The position numbers and the translations under genes are program-made. Below are positions 35,816-43,363 of a DNA stretch of 64,000 nucleotides, in pieces. The notes under the pieces were generated by a model. It made no database searches, was not told the DNA's origin, and saw only the letters and a list, made by a program, of their open reading frames with translations. Source of the DNA: Natrinema salinisoli. GTDB taxonomy: Archaea > Halobacteriota > Halobacteria > Halobacteriales > Natrialbaceae. The stretch is from assembly GCF_020405205.1 (NCBI RefSeq), contig NZ_CP084469.1:1178001-1242000 (forward strand), given 5' to 3'. Position 1 is the first letter of the stretch; each line of letters begins with the position of its first letter.

Positions 35816-36729
35816 TCGAATCAGCGGTTGTGAAGGGACATCGGCGGCAGTAACCGGACGGCTCGACTCGTGATCGCGATACCTGCGATCTCCCGTCTCG
35901 AAATACAGATTATCATAGTATAATTCGGAATTATATATTATCCGTTCCTTGCTCGGTAGTCTCTGTACGTAGCAGTGTCCGTTGGCGAAGGTCTACAGGC
36001 ATGATTTTATCACATACTATTTAAAACATGTGTGAAGTCATAGGTTTGTCTATTTCTATCTTCCTAATGATAGATGTTGTAGCGACCCGACTCCCTCAGT
36101 TAGTGGCTCGAAGTTGCTCCTCCGCAGATGGAGTGTTGTCGTGTATAGCTTGCTCCCCTAATAAAACGGGTATGATATTATAGTTCCGATTTCCTCTCGG
36201 AGACGGATCGCTACGAATATCGAATTCGTCGTAAGATCCCCCCATACGTCTTGATTTACTTCTAACTCGCTCAGTAGTATCGGATAGTAGTACCGGAGTC
36301 GTCGACCAGGATTTCGGTTTCAGAAAGTATGGCGGGATTCGGAGTGCCACCGGCGATCGGCCGTGAACCGAACTCGCGTACCCACCTCTGAGAGGTCCTC
36401 TTCGAGCGATCACTACCATAGTATCGAAATCTCGATTTATACTTGAAACCGATACTTTGGAGTTCGATACGCTCCAAATCAGTTAGGCTAACTGGTTAGT
36501 CTAATCGGAACAACCCAGTGCAGAACGATTCGATAGACGATCCATTCCATCCGTCTGGTATGGGAGCTGTGCTGCTGCCACTACGTCGCTGACACGGAGT
36601 GCCGAATACTTCGTATTCAGGGTCACCAACCGCGAAAGTCCCCTGCAGGTCCGTAATTGTCTTTCCGTGACCGCGATCTTCCGTCGCCTATCGAAGCCAA
36701 TCGCGTTCAACTGCGGTATTTTTTCCGGC
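35816..36729. other. Long AT-rich intergenic region with inverted repeats
   Basis: About 910 bases between convergent genes with no supported gene. AT content is well above the window average, particularly 35905-36080. Short frames (e.g. minus 36501-36710) have no recognisable family. The striking part is a cluster of small palindromes at 36456-36504, listed separately. The region could be decayed mobile DNA. Confidence 0.5.
36456..36504. repeat. Cluster of short palindromes
   Basis: TTTGGAG (36456-36462) pairs with CTCCAAA (36472-36478) around 9 bases. Directly after it CAGTTAG-G-CTAACTG (36480-36494) is a perfect palindrome, and TTAGTCTAA (36496-36504) repeats its TTAG-N-CTAA core with 13-base periodicity. 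This arrangement looks like tandem operator half-sites or a structured RNA, but no start codon lies close on either strand. Confidence 0.45.
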
Positions 36730-38679
36730 TCAATTCAGTTCAGTGGCCGGAATCTCTTGGTATTCGTCTGTGATTCCGGACGCGTCTTCGGGAAGCAAGG
36801 CGACGACGAGGTACGGGACGTAATCCGCGAAGTACTCGATGAGCTCGGCGATGCGCTCCGAGTCGATCGCTTCCAGCGAATCCAGCAACATAAACGGCAC
36901 CTCTTCGTACACCTCGTGGACTAAATAGCCGGCAAGGCCGACGACCAACCCGATCACTTCGCGCTCGCTTTCGCTCAGGTTGTCCACGGAATCCTCGTAT
37001 ACCGTTCCAGACTCCGACTTCCGAACGATGTGTAGATCGAAGGACGAACTCTCGTTGCGGTCGTTCCGGCGCTCTCCTTTTCGCTCGATCCAGACGCGCG
37101 ATATGTTCCGATAATCGAGCAGTTCTAACACGTCCGCCATGTGCTCGTTGAATTGCGACACCGATCGTGACTCGAGCTCGTCCACTCGACCGCGCTCCTG
37201 TCGTAACTCCTGACGGATCTCGTCCAGTTGGTCTCGAAGCCGCGATTTATCCGGCAGCGATTCTATCTCCTCGATTTCGTCCGTGACCGTCTCTAGTTGT
37301 TCCTGTTTTTGCCCCCGTTCGTACTGGAGTTCGCTGATTTCTTCGTAGGTCTCGAGGAGATCGTTGTTCCGAAGGTCTTCGGTGATCGCGACCTCCCGTT
37401 CGAGTTCGGTGATCGTCTCACGCAGCTCCGAGATCCGTTCCTCGAGCGTTTCGCGTCGCGTTCGCTTCGACTCGAGTTTCGCTTCGACATCGTCGAGCTC
37501 TCGTGTGAGACGTTCTCGCGTGTCGATCGCTTCCCGTATGGATTCCTCCTCGGCGGTTAATTCGTCGATTCGATCCGTCAGATCACCGAGTTCGGCCTGC
37601 TTTTCGGAAACGACACCCCGGAGGTTGTCTAACTGATCTTCTATCGTTCCGCGTTTGGCAGTACTGCCACAGGTCCAGCAAGTAATCTCCTGTTCGTCCG
37701 ACGGGGCGAGTTCCGCGACCGGATCCGCAGTGTCGGTCGTCGAGGCGGGTCCATCCGAACCGCTGTCCGCGAGAACGGTTTCGTTGAAATCGACGATCGA
37801 CGAGAGATCCGCAATCGTATTTTCGAGCTCTCGTTTTTGAGCGCGCAGCGTTCGTAATTCGTCTTGCACTCGTTCGAGGTCCGCCTGGGTATGCTCCGGT
37901 ACTTCTTCCTGCTCGGCACGGAGTTCAGCCGGTCGGTCGCGGAGGGCATCGAGTTCGGCCTCCACCAGTTCGAGCTCGTCTCCCACTTCGCTTACGTCCT
38001 GGCGACGGTCGTCGAGTCGATCGACCAGTTCTTCGGCTTCTTCGGCCATTTCGGCGTTCGCCTCGAATTCGGCCGCCGCTTCTCGAGCCGCGTCGATTCG
38101 ATCGTCGATCGATTCGAGTTCGGTCTCGAGGGTTTGCCGTCGTTCCTCGAGCGTCGGTAATCGCTTCGACTCCTCCTCGACGGTTTCGAGTTCATCGGAT
38201 ATCTCTTCGCGTTCGGTTTGGAGGGTTCGGATCCGTCGTTCGATGGCCTCCGTATCGACCGGTCGCATGATGATGTCGCGGAGGTCGTCCCCTCGTTCGA
38301 CCGCCAGTCGTGCGGGATTGTTTTCGAGTAAGGAAACGAACGGATCGACGAGATCGCTGTCAGTCTCGTACGGATCGCCGCCCACTTCGATCCCGGTGTC
38401 CGTTCGTTCGAACCGTCGACTATAGGTGGTGTCGTCCAGTTTCAAGACGACCTCGCCTTCCGCAGTGTCGCTTTTTAGCGTCGCAGCGGTCCCGCCGAGG
38501 ACACCGTTGATCGCTTGCAAGAGACTGGTCCGGTTCGTCGCGTTTCGTCCCGTGAGAAGCGTTTCCCCCTTTCGAATGGTGAGCGAACAGTCTTCGATAC
38601 CGCCGATATTTCTCACTTCGATCCGAGTCCTATCGGTAACTGTCGCCTCTTCGTTTCCCGCACTCGTCGTTGACATCAT
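36730..38679 (-). CDS. Archaea-specific SMC/Rad50-like ATPase with zinc hook (Sph-type), copy 2
   Basis: A 649-residue paralog of the protein at 30418-32373 with the same plan: 'VRNIGGIED', arginine-substituted P-loop 'TGRNATNRTS' (about 43-52), coiled coil, zinc hook 'CWTCGS' at about C334/C337, coiled coil, signature 'NLSESEREV' and Walker B 'PFMLLDSLEAIDS'. Head domains are much more alike between copies than the coiled coils. It lies 208 bases downstream of rdfA copy 2; the gap is longer than in module 1 and could hold an internal promoter. Two adjacent ATG codons (38679 and 38676) are possible starts. Confidence 0.88.
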   Translation of the reverse strand: MMSTTSAGNEEATVTDRTRIEVRNIGGIEDCSLTIRKGETLLTGRNATNRTSLLQAINGVLGGTAATLKSDTAEGEVVLKLDDTTYSRRFERTDTGIEVGGDPYETDSDLVDPFVSLLENNPARLAVERGDDLRDIIMRPVDTEAIERRIRTLQTEREEISDELETVEEESKRLPTLEERRQTLETELESIDDRIDAAREAAAEFEANAEMAEEAEELVDRLDDRRQDVSEVGDELELVEAELDALRDRPAELRAEQEEVPEHTQADLERVQDELRTLRAQKRELENTIADLSSIVDFNETVLADSGSDGPASTTDTADPVAELAPSDEQEITCWTCGSTAKRGTIEDQLDNLRGVVSEKQAELGDLTDRIDELTAEEESIREAIDTRERLTRELDDVEAKLESKRTRRETLEERISELRETITELEREVAITEDLRNNDLLETYEEISELQYERGQKQEQLETVTDEIEEIESLPDKSRLRDQLDEIRQELRQERGRVDELESRSVSQFNEHMADVLELLDYRNISRVWIERKGERRNDRNESSSFDLHIVRKSESGTVYEDSVDNLSESEREVIGLVVGLAGYLVHEVYEEVPFMLLDSLEAIDSERIAELIEYFADYVPYLVVALLPEDASGITDEYQEIPATELN

Positions 38680-38887
38680 TGCCCATATTGGCGACGGAGT
38701 ATTTAAAATCGATGGCTACAATCCGTCGTTTTAGCATACTATATTATGATAGCAACTGATCACGGACGGTATTAGATGTCTCGCGTGTTATAAACACCAA
38801 CTAACTCGAGATCTGTTTGCGGATTTGACGGTTTTTGACTGTCTCTATGGGATTTACCGGATTGACCTCGTTTCGGTCATTTTCGTA

Positions 38888-39523
38888 TTATTCATTCGAG
38901 TGACAGGAACACGAGCGTTCAGTTAGCAGCTCCGATAGTCGGTACGTTCGTCCACAATCCGAACAGGTTATATTTATTAATACCGAGATTTCGGGCTCGG
39001 ATATTGTGACGTGACCGGAACTGATGAGCCGTGACACGGTCTGGTCGACGACTCGGGCACATCGCGTTCGTGCCCATTCGATCGTATCTCTCGAGTCGTC
39101 CGGCGTGATTCGACTCGATCGACTCGTTTCGATCTCGAGACACTCGTTGAGGTGTGCTCGGATCGTCGGATGAGTGACCCAATCCGATTCGATCGCGTCG
39201 ATATCGACTCCGCGTTGTTCGAGACGGGTTCGGACGCGTACTTCGCGGTCGGCAGGAACTGCATCGCTCGTGAGAGCCTCGTATACTACCGCTAGTGCAT
39301 CGTCGGGGCTGACGGCACCGTATGCGACATCCGTGAAATCGATCCCGGCCCGCTGGATTGCCGTTTCGAGCATTCGTCGGTTGACGTATTCGGCGAGATC
39401 GCGGAGACTCGCGTCGTGATCGAACCGTCGCTCTCGGAGTTCATCGTTCAACCCGTCGAGATCGTACTTTCGGCGCTTTCGTCCGACCTTGCACGAGCAG
39501 CGATGATCCATCGATTCAGTCAT
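38888..39523 (-). CDS. rdfA: RdfA family protein (rod-determining factor-like), copy 2
   Basis: A 211-residue paralog of the protein at 32435-33064. Shared blocks are 'SLRDLAEYVNRRMLETAI', 'RTRLEQRGVDIDAIESDWVTHPTIRAHL' and a C-terminal 'CSDCGRTY...CSCHS' cysteine cluster. Unlike copy 1 it also has an N-terminal 'HRCSCKVGRKRRKYDLD' with cysteines and a basic patch, suggesting a second metal site or nucleic-acid contact. ATG 39523 is preferred over a GTG just before it. A 16-codon ORF overlaps the start, and a palindrome with a TATA box lies upstream. Confidence 0.8.
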   Translation of the reverse strand: MTESMDHRCSCKVGRKRRKYDLDGLNDELRERRFDHDASLRDLAEYVNRRMLETAIQRAGIDFTDVAYGAVSPDDALAVVYEALTSDAVPADREVRVRTRLEQRGVDIDAIESDWVTHPTIRAHLNECLEIETSRSSRITPDDSRDTIEWARTRCARVVDQTVSRLISSGHVTISEPEISVLINITCSDCGRTYRLSELLTERSCSCHSNE

Positions 39524-39566
39524 CACGATGCACCTCGCTCCGGGACCAGTCTAGCGGTTCTGCCAT
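39516..39566 (-). CDS. 16-codon leader ORF overlapping the start of rdfA copy 2
   Basis: ATG at 39564-39566 opens a frame encoding MAEPLDWSRSEVHRDD, whose TGA overlaps the beginning of rdfA copy 2 (ATG 39523) in another frame. A TATA-like 'aaataaatt' at 39597-39605 lies about 31-39 bases before this ATG, the distance expected for a leaderless mRNA starting at the leader ORF. Translation of the leader would then deliver ribosomes to rdfA (termination-reinitiation). No experimental support; inferred from spacing. Confidence 0.4.
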   Translation of the reverse strand: MAEPLDWSRSEVHRDD

Positions 39567-39605
39567 GTCTGTGAGAGTGATTGGCCGCCGCCGTCAAATA
39601 AATTC

Positions 39606-39629
39606 CTTTCCAACCGTATGGTTGGAAAG
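39606..39629. promoter_or_regulatory. Perfect palindrome immediately upstream of the rdfA copy 2 TATA box
   Basis: CTTTCCAACC (39606-39615) and GGTTGGAAAG (39620-39629) form 10-bp perfect arms around GTAT. On the minus strand it abuts the BRE/TATA region (39597-39605), the position of an activator or repressor operator. It is the strongest palindrome I found in the window. The binding protein is unknown; the IclR regulator 230 bases upstream is one candidate, although its own putative operators look different. Confidence 0.6.
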
Positions 39630-39859
39630 CAGAAGCTGGCTTCCGCGTTCGTCTCGTTTGCCGTCTTCGCTTTACCGAGCTCTCCTCGAACAGGCTGTAC
39701 GCGTCTCAGGAAACACGAGCGGACGATATTGGCCGATGGGACATAGTTCGTCGGACAGTCGCTCCTCGTTTTCCATCCGAACTTCGATGCGTTCGCTGAC
39801 AGTGAACGGTAGTCTACTGGAAGATGGATCGATGGACTCGGGGTGGGTTTCGAGAGCGG

Positions 39860-40636
39860 TCACTCGAGTGCGTACCGCATGCGGAGTTCGAGTTCGTTTG
39901 TCGCTTCCATCACCATTTCGGCGTATCCGTTGTGAACGTGTTCTTGCGTGAAGTGTTCAGCAGGCCCGGTGATACTGATCGCCCCGATCTGATCCGTATC
40001 CGGACTTTCGATGGCAGCGGCGATCGACTGAATCCCCTCGAGTCGTTCCCCGGTACTCGTCGCGTATCCCTGGTCGCGGATCAGTTCGATATCCGAGCGG
40101 AGTTCGTCGGCCTCCGTGATCGTATTCTCCGTTTCACCCGGCAGTCCGGTCTCCGCGATGATTCGGTCGATCGTCTCGTCGGGGAGTTTCGCTAGAATGG
40201 CCTTCCCCGCCGCGTTCTGGTGAATCGGGTATCGATTGCCGAGCGGTACCGGTTTCCGCAGCCCGTACCGATCGTTTTCGATGAACACGAAGACGCCATG
40301 GACGCCGTCTCGGAGAATGAACGAGACCATTTGATCGCTCTCGTCGGCTAGTTCGTCGATTACCGACCGGACCGCCCGACAGAACTTGTCCTGATCGCGG
40401 AGGTGACCACCGAGCGTGAGCAGTTTGAGCCCCAGTCGATAGCGTCCGTCTTTGTTGACGACGTATCCGTGTTTCTCGAGCGTTTTGAGGTGCTTGTGAA
40501 CGGCACTCTTCGACATGTCGAGTGTCGTTGCGAGCTCCGTAACGCCGATTTCCTCCGCTCGATGAATCGCTTCGATGATGGCGAACACCGTTTGATCGGA
40601 TTTCACGTACCCGTCCGATCCCGTTTCCGTAGACAT
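39860..40636 (-). CDS. IclR family transcriptional regulator
   Basis: A 258-residue regulator. The N-terminal winged helix (about 15-75) contains 'GVTELATTLDMSKSAVHKHLKTLEKHGYV', and the C-terminal GAF-like effector domain includes 'LPLGNRYPIHQNAAGKAILA'-type wording and 'GAISITGPA'. IclR proteins bind small organic acids and control catabolic genes. ATG 40636 follows directly after an array of GTGAT/ATCAC half-sites, suggesting autoregulation. It stands at the border between the RdfA-SMC region and the catabolic island, in the same direction as the SDR upstream. Confidence 0.9.
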   Translation of the reverse strand: MSTETGSDGYVKSDQTVFAIIEAIHRAEEIGVTELATTLDMSKSAVHKHLKTLEKHGYVVNKDGRYRLGLKLLTLGGHLRDQDKFCRAVRSVIDELADESDQMVSFILRDGVHGVFVFIENDRYGLRKPVPLGNRYPIHQNAAGKAILAKLPDETIDRIIAETGLPGETENTITEADELRSDIELIRDQGYATSTGERLEGIQSIAAAIESPDTDQIGAISITGPAEHFTQEHVHNGYAEMVMEATNELELRMRYALE

Positions 40637-40641
40637 ACGGT

Positions 40642-40670
40642 GTGATAACATCACCCCCGGTGATTAATCA
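40642..40670 (-). promoter_or_regulatory. Array of GTGAT/ATCAC half-sites upstream of the IclR gene
   Basis: GTGAT (40642-40646) and ATCAC (40650-40654) are spaced by 3 bases, ATCACC (40650-40655) and GGTGAT (40659-40664) by 3 bases, and TGATTAATCA (40661-40670) is a further palindrome. Thus four alternating half-sites occupy 29 bases, starting 6 bases upstream of the IclR start codon. This is best read as an autoregulatory operator covering the core promoter. Confidence 0.55.
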
Positions 40671-40988
40671 TTCGTATCGTTGAACGACCATTCCCGGTGA
40701 CGGCTGCTCCGAGTCCCGATTCGTCACTGTTCGCTCAGAGAGAACGATTGGCGATTCGTTTTCCGAGAGCGAATTCCAGTAGGCACTGAACGATTTCCAG
40801 ACTACTGGTGACGGAGTCGTGCGATGAGGTTTGGGTTTGCATTGTCTTTCAGCGGCTTCGATAGATACCGCAGGGTCTAGCCGGCAATACCGTACTCACA
40901 CGACAGTCAGAGAACGACGGTCGTGTCGAGCTGGTCCGTGACCGACACTGCTTGGGACGGTCCGAAGACCGATTCGTGGGCGACGCCC
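40671..40988. other. Intergenic region between IclR gene and SDR gene
   Basis: About 320 bases separating two leftward genes. I see no gene, RNA or strong repeat. It is long enough to hold the IclR promoter proper, next to the half-site array at its left end. Confidence 0.45.
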
Positions 40989-41744
40989 CTAGAAATTCGA
41001 GAACTTATCGCGCCGGTAGAGATCCAACTCGGAAACGACGTTCGGCGGTTCTTGCTGGGCGGCGAAGGCGACCGCGTCGCCGATCGCCTCCGGCTCGGTT
41101 ACTTCGTTCGGTTCGTATCGATCTTCGGAAACCTGGTCCCGGTATTCCTTTCCGAACTCCGTTCGGACTTCGGAGGGGTTGATCACGGTCACGCCGATTT
41201 CCTCCGCTCCGAGCGATCCCGCCAGGCTGTGTGCGAAGCCCCGCGTCCACCACTTCGTCGCTGCATAGATCGGCGCTCCCGGCCGGGGGTACTGGCCGGC
41301 GAAACTCGCGACGAACACCGCGATGCCAGACGTCTCGCGGAGGTGGGGAATCGCCGCTTGCGTGACGAAAAACATCCCATCCACGTTCACCCCCATGACG
41401 GTCCGATACTGCTCGGCAGGCATCGTTTCGACCGTCACATCGCTTCCGGTCGCGATTCCCGCGTTGTTGACCAGCACGTCGAGTTGGCCGAACGTGTCGA
41501 CGGTCCGTTCGACGGCGTTCTCTACTGCGTCGCTGTCAGTGACGTCGGTGGGGAGGACGAGCGCGGTGCGTTCGGTTTCCGATTCGATCCGCTCCGCGAT
41601 CGACTCGAGTTTCGACTCCCGTCGGGCGATCAACGCGACGTCCGCGCCCTGTACCGCAAGAGCCTCTGCCGTTGCCTCTCCGATACCGGAACTCGCACCC
41701 GTAATAAACGCCGTTTTTCCCGCTAGGGGCCGTTCTGTGCTCAT
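40989..41744 (-). CDS. Short-chain dehydrogenase/reductase (SDR)
   Basis: A 251-residue classical SDR. The cofactor motif is 'ITGASSGIGEA' (about 14-24), 'NNAGIATG' is present, catalytic Ser is in 'FVASFAG', and Tyr/Lys in 'IYAATKWW'. The Trp-Trp after the lysine and the C-terminal 'AIGDAVAFAAQQEPPNVVSEL' fit the YdfG/clavaldehyde-dehydrogenase-like group acting on short hydroxy acids or alcohols. First gene of the catabolic island on this strand; probably controlled by the downstream IclR. ATG 41744 gives the standard N-terminus. Confidence 0.88.
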   Translation of the reverse strand: MSTERPLAGKTAFITGASSGIGEATAEALAVQGADVALIARRESKLESIAERIESETERTALVLPTDVTDSDAVENAVERTVDTFGQLDVLVNNAGIATGSDVTVETMPAEQYRTVMGVNVDGMFFVTQAAIPHLRETSGIAVFVASFAGQYPRPGAPIYAATKWWTRGFAHSLAGSLGAEEIGVTVINPSEVRTEFGKEYRDQVSEDRYEPNEVTEPEAIGDAVAFAAQQEPPNVVSELDLYRRDKFSNF

Positions 41745-41848
41745 AGTTACCAATGTGCAGTTACCGGTATAAGTATTACTCGAGCGTCGACGTCGATGAC
41801 GTCGCGAACATCGTTGAGGGTGTGCTCGCCGGCGGGTGGTCGAGGGGG

Positions 41849-43123
41849 TTAGTCCCCGGATTTCGTTCCTGTCGGACTCGTTTCCCACCACCCGGCTCGA
41901 TCGAGGGTGAACAGGAGGCCGGCCGAGAGCACCATGCCGGTCAGAGCGAACGTCGCGAGGACGACGAAGAACATCGCCGTCGAGAACCCGCCGAGGACGA
42001 ACCCGCCGATCGCGATGCTCGCCGCGCCGAGTCCGAACTCGCCGAGGTAGGTGTAGCCGTAGGAGAGGCCGCGCGTGTTAGCAGGCGTATGGACTGCGAC
42101 CGCCTCCTGATAGAACGGCTGAATCGCGAAGAGGAAGAAGCCGAGCACGGCACAGAGAACGATAACGGGGAGGAGACCCATCGACGTAACCGGAATGAAC
42201 GTGAGCGCGAGGACGCAGAGGACGGCGAAGATCGCCATCAGTCCTCGTTCGGCGGACACGCGATTCGTGAGTTTGCCACCGGCGTACTGGCCGCCCATTC
42301 CGATGACGAGCAGGCCGACGTAGATGTAATCGCCGGGTTCGATCCCTTCGAGTCCGGCCGAGAGCGTCACGTCGTCCATGGCGGGGAGGCCGTGGAGAAT
42401 TTCCGGGAGATACGTGAGCATTCCTCGGTAGAAGAGCCCTTCGAATGTAACGATGACGAAGACCGCGGCGAACGCGCTCGCGAACAGCACTCGCGAGTTG
42501 GAGATGAACTCGGAAAGCGAGAGGGCGTCGTCCGTGGTGACGTCGGCGTCGTCTTCGGCTGCGACCGGGTCGAAGTCGGCCTGGAGACCGTAGACGGCCG
42601 CGACGAGACCCGGAATCGCGAGAAGTGCGGCGACGAGTTGCCACTGGTCGAGAACGAACAGGAGCGTCGCTGCGGCGAACGGGCCGAGGGCGATACCGGC
42701 GTTGCCGGCGATTCCGTGCCACGCGAAGACGGTGCCTCGCTCCTCGACGCCGGTGCTGATCAGGGCGAGTCCTGCAGGGTGGTAGACGCTCGCTGCGATC
42801 CCCCAGCAGATCAGCCCGATCGCGACGGTGTAAATCGACGTCGAGAGCGCGAGTAGGAGGAACGCACCGCTCATTCCAGCGAGACAGAGCAAGATGAGTC
42901 GCTTCGGACCGAACCGATCGGCGAGGATTCCGCCGGGCAGCGCGCCGAGCCCGAACGGGGCGTATCCTAGCGCGACGATGACTCCGATCAGTGCGACGGA
43001 AACGTCGAATTCCGCGAGCCAGACGACCAGAAAGATCGGAATCGACGTTTCGAACCAGTGGACGAGCGAGTGGCCTGCCATCGTAAAGCTAGCGATCGCC
43101 CGGTCGTTTTTGTCAAGTCCCAT
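41849..43123 (-). CDS. Major facilitator superfamily (MFS) transporter
   Basis: A 424-residue permease with about 12 membrane helices. The loop 2-3 motif 'GGILADRFGPKRLI' (about 60-73) is the MFS signature. A central cytoplasmic loop (about 185-210) is acidic. The family includes uptake and efflux systems; its position beside catabolic genes and its divergence from the thiolase-like gene (240 bases) suggest organic-acid uptake, not proven. ATG 43123 starts just before the first helix. Confidence 0.88.
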   Translation of the reverse strand: MGLDKNDRAIASFTMAGHSLVHWFETSIPIFLVVWLAEFDVSVALIGVIVALGYAPFGLGALPGGILADRFGPKRLILLCLAGMSGAFLLLALSTSIYTVAIGLICWGIAASVYHPAGLALISTGVEERGTVFAWHGIAGNAGIALGPFAAATLLFVLDQWQLVAALLAIPGLVAAVYGLQADFDPVAAEDDADVTTDDALSLSEFISNSRVLFASAFAAVFVIVTFEGLFYRGMLTYLPEILHGLPAMDDVTLSAGLEGIEPGDYIYVGLLVIGMGGQYAGGKLTNRVSAERGLMAIFAVLCVLALTFIPVTSMGLLPVIVLCAVLGFFLFAIQPFYQEAVAVHTPANTRGLSYGYTYLGEFGLGAASIAIGGFVLGGFSTAMFFVVLATFALTGMVLSAGLLFTLDRAGWWETSPTGTKSGD

Positions 43124-43330
43124 AATGTGTAGAGTGTCTTTCGTCGAATACCACTCCACCCGGTTACTTATCGATTGTGAACTCGACGACGCACATCGGA
43201 GCCGATACCGATCGTAAATTCAAAACAGTTGTTTCTCTGTTGGATAATATACGAAAATATGGGTTCTGTACGAATATAATCCATACATTGACTGACTCCT
43301 CTCGATCGCTTCTGCAGCGTCATGCAAATG

Positions 43331-43337
43331 TATATAA
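43331..43337 (+). promoter_or_regulatory. TATA box of the thiolase-like/DUF35 operon
   Basis: TATATAA at 43331-43337 lies 27-33 bases before the ATG at 43364, the textbook spacing for a haloarchaeal leaderless transcript (TATA about 26 bases before the transcription start). No Shine-Dalgarno sequence precedes the ATG, which agrees with leaderless translation. Confidence 0.65.
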
Positions 43338-43363
43338 TCCGCACTGGTCTGTTATATCGTACC

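Noticed and set aside
36501-36710. Minus-strand 69-codon ORF in the long intergenic region
   Set aside because: Basic composition and no recognisable domain; it would end beside the palindrome cluster without any supporting signal.
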